This document shows, one piece after another, positions 13,136 through 18,881 of a DNA stretch of 19,099 nt. The stretch's first letter is position 1, and the number at the start of each line of letters is the position of its first letter. The translations under genes were made by a program, and so were the position numbers. The notes under the pieces were generated by a model that was not told where the DNA came from, searched no databases, and saw only the letters and a program-made list of their open reading frames with translations. The DNA is from JACRGC01 sp035288785 (GTDB taxonomy: Archaea > Micrarchaeota > Micrarchaeia > Norongarragalinales > SBBD01): assembly GCA_035288785.1 (NCBI GenBank), contig DATDZF010000100.1, positions 1 through 19,099 of the forward strand. Reading direction: 5' to 3'.

Positions 13136-13897
13136 ATGGACCGGGCACTTGCCCCTTTTTGGAACATCGAATATGAGCTGCGTATTCCTCCTCCCTTCGT
13201 AGAGGAGATATTTCCCAATCAGGTTGTTTTCGCTTTTCAGGGAATCAAGCCGCAATTTGATGAATTCGTTCACCTGGATCGCGGCAATAATGCTGTTTGT
13301 TGTTGAAAGCGCAGGCATCTTGGGATCAATGAAGTCAAGCACCTCCCCAACGCAGCTGTATTTTTGCCAGAGCAGGTCATAGTCCTTCTTGCTCATCGAG
13401 CATTCGATGCAGCTGGAGGGTGATTTAACTACCTGCACTTTCCCCAAAAAGCCGGTTGTGCCCCCATCGATGAGTGGGATTTTGCCATAGCATTGCGCAT
13501 TAAGGTGCAGCCTGGCATTCAAATTGTCGAGGCATGAGAAGGCAACATCGAATTCCAGGTAAAAATCCTCCTTCAATTCCTCCACTTTGCGGATCGCATA
13601 GGATATATTGGTGAGGGGGTATTGCCTTCTTGCCCTTTCCGCAATCACCTCCGCCTTGAACCTGCCAGCCGCGGCATCCTCTTCCGTGAAGAAAATGCAC
13701 CGGTTGAGGTTTGCCCTCACAATTGAATCATCGTCGACGAGTGTTATTTTCCCAACCCCCAGCTGGCAAAGCGATTTTGCAACCTCGTTGCCAAGCGCGC
13801 CTGCGCCCACCAGGAGCACATTGGATTTGGTTATCGGCCCCTGATCCCAGCTTGAGATCCGTTTTTGCCTATCCAGCGGGTCGTCGTCAATTCCCAT
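13127..13897 (-). CDS. Ubiquitin-activating-like enzyme (E1), ThiF/UBA3 family
   Basis: This 256-residue adenylating enzyme has the Rossmann ATP motif GAGALG (31-36), VDDDSIVRANLNRCIFF (55-70; the Asp and Arg of the ATP site), SCLDNLNAR (121-129) and zinc Cys pair CIEC (163-166) completed by CPVH (251-254, with His possibly replacing the usual last Cys). CIEC and MPALSTTNSIIAAIQVNEFIKL-like sequence (194-215) closely resemble UBA3, the NEDD8 E1 subunit. Cys182 (KYSCVGE) is the best candidate thioester cysteine. It lacks the large Cys and ubiquitin-fold domains of eukaryotic E1s, so it is a minimal form, probably homodimeric. Convergent 9-base overlap with the RING-like gene. Confidence 0.92.
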   Translation of the reverse strand: MGIDDDPLDRQKRISSWDQGPITKSNVLLVGAGALGNEVAKSLCQLGVGKITLVDDDSIVRANLNRCIFFTEEDAAAGRFKAEVIAERARRQYPLTNISYAIRKVEELKEDFYLEFDVAFSCLDNLNARLHLNAQCYGKIPLIDGGTTGFLGKVQVVKSPSSCIECSMSKKDYDLLWQKYSCVGEVLDFIDPKMPALSTTNSIIAAIQVNEFIKLRLDSLKSENNLIGKYLLYEGRRNTQLIFDVPKRGKCPVHSV

Positions 13898-13963
13898 GGA
13901 AATGCTCTTGGGTAGGCCTTTTGCGGCCGATATTAATACCTGATAAATACCTCAACACCGCGA

Positions 13964-13971
13964 TTTTTTAA
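13964..13971 (+). promoter_or_regulatory. TATA box of dtdA
   Basis: TTTTTTAA is centred 26 bases before ATG 13994, fitting a leaderless transcript. The same spacer holds GGTATTAATA on the minus strand (about 13931-13940), a likely box for the divergent E1 gene. Confidence 0.55.
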
Positions 13972-13993
13972 CCTGTCCAATTCCAAATAACCC

Positions 13994-14839
13994 ATGCCGC
14001 TCATCGCGTTCAGCAAAGGGAACCTCGCCGGGGAAACTATTGCAAAGCAGCTGGTAGCAAAGCACGGGTTTGTTGAAGCAAGAAGTATCTTAAGCGGGGA
14101 TGGAAAGTTTGAATGGAAATGCTGGGAAAAGGATGGGCTGAAGCTGGTCGAACTCACAACCCTGCATATTTTTTCCGATTACTTGAAGGATTATCCTCTC
14201 TTCAACGACGCCGACCTTTTGGTCATCGCCTCTACCCACAAGAGCGAGGCCAATTCGCCGGCGGTAACGGCGCACACGTGCGGCAATTTCGGGGCGGGAA
14301 ATAAACTGGGTGGGAACCCGAGCGAATTGGCCCATTCCTCTGCATCTGCATTGAAAATCGCTTCCACCTACCTCGCTTCCCATACGCTTGAAAATTTCCC
14401 CTTCTTCATGGAGGCAACGCACCATGGCCCAACTCCCCTGGAAGCGCCGATCCTGTTCGTGGAAATCGGGAGCACGGAAAAGGAATATGCTGATGAGGGT
14501 GCGGGGATCCTAATGGCGGATTGCATCATGGAAGTTTGCTCGAAATGGAAAAAGGGGGAAAAGGCGGATCCGGGCGCCAGAACCGCAATTGGCTTTGGAG
14601 GGACGCATTACTGCGCCAAATTTGTAAAAATGGAGCTGGGGGGCAAATATGAGTTCGCCTACGTTTGCTCAAAGCACTATCTGGAGGAAATTACCCCGGA
14701 TGTTTTGATGCAGGCGCTTGCTAAGAGTGAGGAAAAAATAGAGGTCGCGCTAATAGAAAAGAAGAGCATGAATGCAACCCTAAGGGACGGGCTGATAGCC
14801 AAGTTGAAGGAAGCCGGCTTGAGCTATGAATTAGTCTAG
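13994..14839 (+). CDS. dtdA: D-aminoacyl-tRNA deacylase, archaeal/plant type
   Basis: This 281-residue protein has the signature blocks of DtdA/GEK1: STHKSEANSPAVTAHTCGNF (about 80-99), MEATHHGPTP (about 137-146), GFGGTHY (about 199-205) and the C-terminal CSKHYLEEI. It is a zinc-dependent enzyme that hydrolyses D-amino acids wrongly attached to tRNA. It is a single gene with its own promoter and faces away from the E1 gene. Length and motifs are normal. Confidence 0.95.
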   Translation: MPLIAFSKGNLAGETIAKQLVAKHGFVEARSILSGDGKFEWKCWEKDGLKLVELTTLHIFSDYLKDYPLFNDADLLVIASTHKSEANSPAVTAHTCGNFGAGNKLGGNPSELAHSSASALKIASTYLASHTLENFPFFMEATHHGPTPLEAPILFVEIGSTEKEYADEGAGILMADCIMEVCSKWKKGEKADPGARTAIGFGGTHYCAKFVKMELGGKYEFAYVCSKHYLEEITPDVLMQALAKSEEKIEVALIEKKSMNATLRDGLIAKLKEAGLSYELV

Positions 14840-14882
14840 GGATATGCAGATTGAATTCCTGGCCGGCTAAATTTAGCTTGAA

Positions 14883-15152
14883 TTACTTCAATTCCTTCTT
14901 GAGCGCCTTCTGGAACTCCTCAACGTCTTCAACAACGCCCTTGAGCGCATGCTTGAGCTCCTTGTGGGGGGATTTTGCCTTGATCTTGAGTATGGGGTTG
15001 CCCTTCAATGGATGCTCATAGGAGCTTGCCGCAAACGTCACGGACTTGGTTTCCAGGAGCTTGCTAACAATCAGGTTGCTAAACCCGACATCCTGCTCCA
15101 TCAGCATGAGCTCCAGGTAATTGTCCTCGTCCTTTAGTACCTTGATTTCCAT
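14883..15152 (-). CDS. rpoL: DNA-directed RNA polymerase subunit L (Rpb11 homologue)
   Basis: This 89-residue protein has the Rpb11/RpoL fold pattern: MEIKVLKDEDNYLELML (first strand), DVGFSNLIVSKLLE (helix), SYEHPLKGNPILKIKAKS (the HP-x10-K core) and a long C-terminal helix (KHALKGVVEDVEEFQKALKK). It pairs with RpoD in the assembly platform of archaeal RNA polymerase. ATG 15152 follows a GGTGG site; GTG 15161 is part of that site. It is 10 bases downstream of rpoK, an RNA polymerase operon. Confidence 0.95.
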   Translation of the reverse strand: MEIKVLKDEDNYLELMLMEQDVGFSNLIVSKLLETKSVTFAASSYEHPLKGNPILKIKAKSPHKELKHALKGVVEDVEEFQKALKKELK

Positions 15153-15162
15153 TTTTCCCACC

Positions 15163-15357
15163 TTAAATAGTCTGCCTTACGACCTGCAGCGGCAAGGCGT
15201 CCTTTTCCAGCTCGAATAATGCAAGCTTGACGGCATTGAACATCCCCTTGGGGGTTTTGACAAGGCAAGGAGCGCCCATTGCCAGCTGCAATGCGCGCGC
15301 GCCGATTATCCTGGCCTTCTCGTATTTGGTGAATTCGATATGTGGATGCTTTGTCAT
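15163..15357 (-). CDS. rpoK: DNA-directed RNA polymerase subunit K (Rpb6/omega homologue)
   Basis: This 64-residue protein has the RpoK motif FTKYEKARIIGARALQLAMG followed by APCLV, as in Rpb6 and omega. It stabilises the largest subunit during polymerase assembly. The ATG at 15357 has AGGTG about 6 bases upstream; the GTG at 15363 lies between. It is co-oriented and almost contiguous with rpoL. The two-intron tRNA-Gly gene lies upstream on the same strand (104 bases away). Confidence 0.95.
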   Translation of the reverse strand: MTKHPHIEFTKYEKARIIGARALQLAMGAPCLVKTPKGMFNAVKLALFELEKDALPLQVVRQTI

Positions 15358-15475
15358 GGTCACACCTGTCGCTATAGCGGCTATAACTAGTAAAAAAGCG
15401 TCATTTCTTATCTAAAAGCTAATTTTTAAAGGTTGCGAGTGCCCCCCCAAAACAAGAAAGTGCGGTTGCCGGGAT

Positions 15476-15564
15476 TTTCGCTGCTCCGTCGATACTAAAA
15501 TGAAAACCTTTTCTTTACGGCGGAGCCACCGCCGCTTTCTTTTGGAAAAGAAAGGGGCAAGGCA
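15476..15564 (-). other. T-loop intron of tRNA-Gly (89 bases)
   Basis: It lies between tRNA positions 58 and 59 (give or take one base). It consists largely of a family 1 repeat in the same orientation as the tRNA, starting TGCCTTGCCCC directly after UUCGA. Confidence 0.8.
15508..15564 (-). repeat. Hairpin-rich repeat family 1, copy iii
   Basis: On the minus strand it has TGCCTTGCCCCTTTCTTTT, then AAAAGAAAG, then GCGGCGGTGGCTCCGCCG and TAAAGAAA: the same blocks as copies i and ii, without the TTTGATTCG palindrome. Confidence 0.75.
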
Positions 15565-15584
15565 TCGAACCCGGGTCTCCAGCT

Positions 15585-15662
15585 TTTTCAGGGAAAGGGA
15601 TCGAAATCCTTCTTTCTTTTGGACCCCTAGTTTTCTTTCTTTGGAAGAAAGAAAAATGGGGT
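15585..15662 (-). other. Anticodon-loop intron of tRNA-Gly (78 bases)
   Basis: It sits at the canonical 37/38 site. Its first half forms a strong hairpin: CCCC/GGGG plus an 11-bp TTTTCTTTCTT/AAGAAAGAAAA stem (15624-15661). Confidence 0.8.
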
Positions 15663-15672
15663 TGGGAAGCTA

Positions 15673-15701
15673 GAATTCTGCCACTGAAACACAACCGCAT
15701 C
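15673..15701. repeat. 29-bp direct repeat, original (tRNA-Gly 5' end)
   Basis: The 29 bases covering the first 26 nucleotides of tRNA-Gly plus three upstream bases recur exactly at 15786-15814, on the far side of repeat element B. Confidence 0.92.
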
Positions 15702-15785
15702 GTTTTGTTTACAGTGGCAAACAATAAAATAAGGAAGGGGTAGAGGCGACACGAGTAGGGGAAACGTAGTTGCCCCTTTTGTGTC
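15702..15785 (+). mobile_element. Structured repeat family 2, copy B, between direct repeats
   Basis: The conserved core (15731-15785) starts AAGGAAGGGGTAGAGGCGAC and contains GACAC (15748-15752) pairing with GTGTC (15781-15785), and GGGG-a-AAC-gta-GTT-g-CCCC inside. It matches copy C nearly base for base. The whole 84-bp insert is bracketed by exact 29-bp copies of the tRNA-Gly 5' end. No protein is encoded, so any movement would need outside enzymes. Confidence 0.65.
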
Positions 15786-15814
15786 GAATTCTGCCACTGA
15801 AACACAACCGCATC
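15786..15814. repeat. 29-bp direct repeat, duplicate tRNA-Gly 5' fragment
   Basis: An orphan copy of tRNA-Gly positions 1-26 with no anticodon or 3' half. It is a duplication scar, not a functional tRNA. Confidence 0.92.
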
Positions 15815-15950
15815 TGGAATGGATTGGCGGGACAAATTAATAAAAGCATTCGGCGGAAGTTGGCCGGAAAATATCGGTTTGCCGGTTGCCCTTTCAAGCA
15901 GATTTTATCGCCTTTCCCCCTCTCCGAAACACGCTCTCACAAACATCACG

Positions 15951-15960
15951 TTTTTAAATA
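15951..15960 (+). promoter_or_regulatory. TATA box of the PRC-barrel gene
   Basis: TTTTTAAATA lies about 50 bases before ATG 16007, leaving a short leader that carries the AGGTGGT ribosome-binding site. Confidence 0.55.
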
Positions 15961-16006
15961 TGTTATTGATAGTTTTACTAGCGTTTACGCTTCACAGGTG
16001 GTAAAA

Positions 16007-16330
16007 ATGACGGTAAAGCTCTCGCAACTGATTGGGATGGACATTTACACGGACAACGCCCAGTTCGTGGGGAAGGTATACGATGTGATCTTGGACCTCC
16101 AGAAGGGCGAGGTCGTAAGGCTTACGCTCGAGCCAATCAAGGTTGCCTCGAAGGAGGAGGCCAAGCGCGTTTTCCGCGAGAAGACCGTCATGTACCGCTC
16201 CGTGAAGGCGGTCGAGAAGATCATAATCGTCTCATCCACCGGTGCCGCCCCGACTGCGGATGACCTGGAGGAGGACAAGCCCGCAACGCCGGAAAAGCCG
16301 ATGCCATATTCTTATAGGTACAGGAAGTGA
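16007..16330 (+). CDS. PRC-barrel domain protein
   Basis: This 107-residue protein has an N-terminal PRC barrel (about 1-80): KLSQLIGMDIYTDNAQFVGKV followed by DVILDLQKGEVVRLTLEPI and ending EKIIIVSS, then an acidic Pro-rich tail ending YSYRYRK. Small archaeal PRC-barrel proteins occur widely, and some (CdpB) act with SepF/FtsZ in cell division; RNA-processing roles are also known for the fold (RimM). The role here is open. ATG 16007 is preferred because AGGTGG lies 8 bases upstream. The longer frame from 15770 runs through repeat B and the tRNA fragment and is not coding. Confidence 0.88.
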   Translation: MTVKLSQLIGMDIYTDNAQFVGKVYDVILDLQKGEVVRLTLEPIKVASKEEAKRVFREKTVMYRSVKAVEKIIIVSSTGAAPTADDLEEDKPATPEKPMPYSYRYRK

Positions 16331-16342
16331 TTCCTGATTTTT

Positions 16343-16741
16343 ATGGCCGAAGAGCCCAACGGCAGGGATTATGTCCATAAGGTGCTATTTTCGAAGCTCC
16401 AGCGCGAGGGGGAGCGGCGAGGATTGGATCCGATCTGGGCAAAAAAAATTGACGTGCTCTTCCGGAGCTCGGAAGTTGTGCCCGTCGTTAGGCATCCGAA
16501 GCAAATTATGGCCCATCTTAAAAGATACCTAGGAAAGAAACGGAGGGTAACGAATAGGCAGCTTTTTGACCTAGTCAACGGTCATCTTGCTCGCGAAGGT
16601 GCAAGGATGCATTCGGCCTATTGGGTGCTGGGAAGGGAAATGCCGACGGATAGCAAGTATCGCATGGCGTTTTCGCCAAACGACATGGTTGCTGCATTGA
16701 CGAGAATGAGGGAACTTGACCTGCGGACGCAAAGGAAGTAA
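16343..16741 (+). CDS. Uncharacterised basic protein
   Basis: I do not recognise this 132-residue protein. It is basic and likely helical (GRDYVHKVLFSKLQREGERR; HPKQIMAHLKRYLGKKRRVT; RQLFDLVNGHLAREGARM), with no membrane helix or Cys motif. The layout of short amphipathic helices plus Arg/Lys clusters would suit nucleic-acid binding, but that is only inference. It starts 12 bases after the PRC-barrel gene, so the two are probably co-transcribed. Its stop codon directly abuts the stop of the convergent gene at 16742. Confidence 0.8.
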   Translation: MAEEPNGRDYVHKVLFSKLQREGERRGLDPIWAKKIDVLFRSSEVVPVVRHPKQIMAHLKRYLGKKRRVTNRQLFDLVNGHLAREGARMHSAYWVLGREMPTDSKYRMAFSPNDMVAALTRMRELDLRTQRK

Positions 16742-17143
16742 TCACACGACCCTAAGCTCAACGCGCTTCCTCATCTCATTCAGTATGTAGCTGTAGTCGC
16801 GGTAGTGGGATATTGCGAAGATCATCACCGGGTACGTCCCCTTCGAGACGCGCTGGCCGGAATAGATTTGCACCTTGATGTCCTTTGTCTCGTGGGCTTG
16901 GAGGGTTCCAAGGCGCAATTCCCGCTGCTGCATGAATCCGCTCTTGTCAAGGCCAAGGGGCTTTGGGACCTGCACCACAACTGAGGTGAGCACTTCCTTA
17001 TCCAGGTTGTTTGTCAGCCTTACCTCGAGGTCAATTGAATCCGCCTTGTTTGCAGTAAGCTTGAAGGGGTGGAATTCCGAAACCATTGTGAACATCTGGT
17101 CCAGCGGAACTGCTTTCGAGCCGAACAAGTCGAAGATGCCCAT
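16742..17143 (-). CDS. Uncharacterised beta-rich protein
   Basis: This 133-residue protein begins MGIFDLFGSK. It then alternates beta-strand-like segments (IDLEVRLTNNL, TSVVVQVPKPL, RELRLGTLQAHETKDIKVQIY, GTYPVMIFAISHY). The pattern 'normalised ligand, then KDIKVQI, then GTYPV' resembles immunoglobulin-like CARDB/COG1361-type domains that are common in archaeal proteins. It lacks a signal peptide, so it is probably cytoplasmic or peripheral. Function is unknown. ATG 17143 is chosen because GGTGAT lies 5 bases upstream; GTG 17152 is part of that site. Confidence 0.8.
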   Translation of the reverse strand: MGIFDLFGSKAVPLDQMFTMVSEFHPFKLTANKADSIDLEVRLTNNLDKEVLTSVVVQVPKPLGLDKSGFMQQRELRLGTLQAHETKDIKVQIYSGQRVSKGTYPVMIFAISHYRDYSYILNEMRKRVELRVV

Positions 17144-17378
17144 GATTATCACCGGTAAAACGAGTATATGTCGCGATAACTTTATGGATATAAGCTATTT
17201 AAACGATTCGAATAACGGGCGGCATACCGAAAAGCCCTATTGGTGTAATAATATCGAAAGCCCCCGTACAAGCCAGGCGATAATCCCATCCCGCCATGCC
17301 GGCTAATTCTGGAGAAAAGGGTTATCATTTTAAACCTCGGAAGGTAACTCATTACAATTGCCTTTCACAGGAGATGAA
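17144..17378. promoter_or_regulatory. Divergent intergenic region
   Basis: It holds likely TATA elements for both sides: CTATTTAAACG at about 17193-17203 and TTTTAAACC at 17328-17336, the latter about 45 bases before the exchanger ATG. No gene or strong structure was seen in between. Confidence 0.4.
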
Positions 17379-18359
17379 ATGGGTTTTACCGGCAGCATCA
17401 CAACCTTGCTTATAGCATTGCTGGTGCTTGGTGTCACCAGCAGCCGCGTTGTGGATCTTTTGACAGGCATTTCGACAAGGCTCAAGTTCCCCAAATTCCT
17501 GCTCAGCTTCGTGGTGCTTGGCCTTGGGACCTCCTTGCCGGACCTGTTCGTCAGCACCCAAGCGGCATACCAGAACCAGGCCGAACTCGTGTTAAGCACG
17601 ATTCTTGGAGCCAACATCATCGTGATTTGCTTGGTGCTTGGATTTGTTACGATCATCAAAGGCAACTTCGTTGTTAGGGAAACCACCGTGATCGAGAACT
17701 TCGGATGGCTTTTCTTCGTGTTCGCAATCCCGTTCTTCCTGATGTTCGACGGGAGGGTAAGCGCAATTGAAGGCCTGCTACTTCTCGTGGTTTACCTGAT
17801 GTACATTTACAACATCAAGGAGCAGGAGGCGCTCATTAGGCGCGAGGAGGAGACAACGCACCAGATTTTCATGAAAGGGCTGCAGGTCAAGAGCCTTTGG
17901 TGGGCAGTTGCGCAGCTCCTGGGGCTCCTTTTGATTGCCTACGTAGCCTCCAATTTCATCGTTGATTCTGCGATAGTGATCGTGAAGGATTTCAACATCA
18001 ACCCCATCCTCATGGGCTTCACCATTTTGTCGCTTGGGATCGCCATACCTGAATTCGCAGTTGACCTAAGCGCACTTCGCGCAAGGGAGGAGGAGGTGAT
18101 ATGGGGCGACCTCATCGGCAGCTTTGTCACCGAGCTGACCTTCGTTTTGGGGATGGCGGCAATCATCGGTGGGACGCTCATTTTCAGCTTCGAGAAGTTC
18201 CTTGTCGCATACGGATTCATGGTGTTCGCGTTCCTTCTGGTCTTCTTCTTCGCGTACCGCAAAAAGGAGCTCTCGCGAAGGGAGGGCATCATGCTGGTGC
18301 TGCTGTATTGCATTTTCCTCTCCGTCCAGTTCGACCTGGTGCACTCCATTGGCCCATAA
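17379..18359 (+). CDS. Cation/Ca2+ exchanger family membrane protein
   Basis: This 326-residue protein has ten or so hydrophobic helices in two halves. Each half carries an alpha-repeat of the Na+/Ca2+ exchanger superfamily: VVLGLGTSLPDLFVST with ILGANIIVICLVLG in the first, and ILSLGIAIPEFAVDLSA with LIGSFVTELTFVLG in the second. The first repeat has Asp where most members have Glu (SLPE), while the second keeps Glu; ion preference might therefore differ. A charged cytoplasmic loop (EQEALIRREEETTHQ) separates the halves. ATG 17379 is preferred over TTG 17358, with GGAGATGA just upstream as ribosome-binding site. Confidence 0.9.
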   Translation: MGFTGSITTLLIALLVLGVTSSRVVDLLTGISTRLKFPKFLLSFVVLGLGTSLPDLFVSTQAAYQNQAELVLSTILGANIIVICLVLGFVTIIKGNFVVRETTVIENFGWLFFVFAIPFFLMFDGRVSAIEGLLLLVVYLMYIYNIKEQEALIRREEETTHQIFMKGLQVKSLWWAVAQLLGLLLIAYVASNFIVDSAIVIVKDFNINPILMGFTILSLGIAIPEFAVDLSALRAREEEVIWGDLIGSFVTELTFVLGMAAIIGGTLIFSFEKFLVAYGFMVFAFLLVFFFAYRKKELSRREGIMLVLLYCIFLSVQFDLVHSIGP

Positions 18360-18543
18360 CCTTGCTTTGAGGACAAGATGAACGCTGAGAAATTGCGGTC
18401 TTGAAGAATCCGTTTTTTTGCAGATGCCTAGCTTGCGTGTAGCGGTTGAATTTACTTCCTAATCCGGGGCAATGCGAATATTCCGGAATTCGTAATAAGT
18501 AGTTTTAAATACGGCTTTTCCTTAGGTAATACGTTGATTCACC
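18360..18543. other. Intergenic region with the pilin promoter
   Basis: No gene is evident. TTTTAAATACGG at 18503-18514 is a likely TATA box for the pilin gene, giving a leader of about 11 bases. A TTTTTTT run at about 18413-18419 may end transcription of the exchanger gene. Confidence 0.45.
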
Positions 18544-18714
18544 ATGGACCAGAAGGGGCAAACTTCCACCGAATACATTCTTCTCGTAGCGCTTGGGCTT
18601 GTGATCGTTTTGGCCGGGATCTCGATTGCCACCCAGATCAAGGAGGTTGCCGATGTGGTTTCGTCAAGGATCGAGGCCGACCGCAACGCCATCATCGGAA
18701 TGTTTCTGGAATAG
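18544..18714 (+). CDS. Small class III signal peptide pilin-like protein
   Basis: This 56-residue protein has a short charged leader MDQKG, the class III cleavage region QTSTEY (cut expected between Gly5 and Gln6, with Glu at mature position 5), a single hydrophobic helix (YILLVALGLVIVLAGISIA) and a short amphipathic tail. It fits archaeal type IV pilin-like subunits (DUF361/class III signal family) processed by an A24 peptidase, whose gene begins downstream at 18882. Assembly would need an ATPase and platform protein not in this window. Its last 23 bases plus one are duplicated after the inserted repeat C. Confidence 0.88.
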   Translation: MDQKGQTSTEYILLVALGLVIVLAGISIATQIKEVADVVSSRIEADRNAIIGMFLE

Positions 18715-18715
18715 C
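18692..18715. repeat. 24-bp direct repeat, original (pilin 3' end)
   Basis: Begins TCATCGGAATG and ends GGAATAGC, including the pilin stop codon. It recurs exactly at 18772-18795 after repeat C. Confidence 0.92.
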
Positions 18716-18773
18716 AAATGAAGGAAGGGGAGAGGCGACACGAGTGGGGAAACGTAGTTGCCCCATAGGTGTC
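18716..18773 (+). mobile_element. Structured repeat family 2, copy C, between direct repeats
   Basis: The core 18721-18773 begins AAGGAAGGGGAGAGGCGACA. GACAC (18737-18741) pairs with GTGTC (18769-18773), and GGGG-a-AAC-gta-GTT-g-CCCC lies inside. It differs from copy B by two single-base deletions and a few bases near the end. It separates the pilin gene from its probable processing peptidase. Confidence 0.65.
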
Positions 18774-18795
18774 ATCGGAATGTTTCTGGAATAGC
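18772..18795. repeat. 24-bp direct repeat, duplicate of the pilin 3' end
   Basis: An exact copy of 18692-18715. Followed at about 18814-18828 by a small hairpin GGCAG/CTGCC before the peptidase gene. Confidence 0.92.
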
Positions 18796-18881
18796 GATTC
18801 AGGTATGATTGATGGGCAGTTCCGCTGCCGTTTGAGCCAATGAACCTATGGCATCCAAAATTACAAGGGGTAATTCCTAAA

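Larger units (their letters stand above)
15461..15698 (-). tRNA. tRNA-Gly(CCC) interrupted by two introns
   Basis: The acceptor strands GCGGTTG (from 15698) and CAACCGC (15468 to 15462) pair perfectly, followed by A73 at 15461; no CCA is encoded. The D arm is TTTC-AGTGGCA-GAAT. The anticodon stem CUAGC/GCUGG encloses UUCCCAA (anticodon CCC) once an intron at 15585-15662 is removed. The T stem CCGGG/CCCGG closes a UUCGAAU loop only after a second intron (15476-15564) is removed. The mature tRNA would be 71 bases. Confidence 0.9.

Noticed and set aside
15461..15814. CRISPR array
   Set aside because: Only two direct repeats occur, both derived from a tRNA gene, with no regular spacers and no cas genes.
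15770..16006. N-terminal extension of the PRC-barrel protein
   Set aside because: It translates repeat B, the duplicated tRNA fragment and the promoter; AGGTGG precedes ATG 16007.
18360..18420. C/D box guide RNA (AAGATGA...CTGA)
   Set aside because: The C-like and D-like boxes are only three bases apart, leaving no guide.
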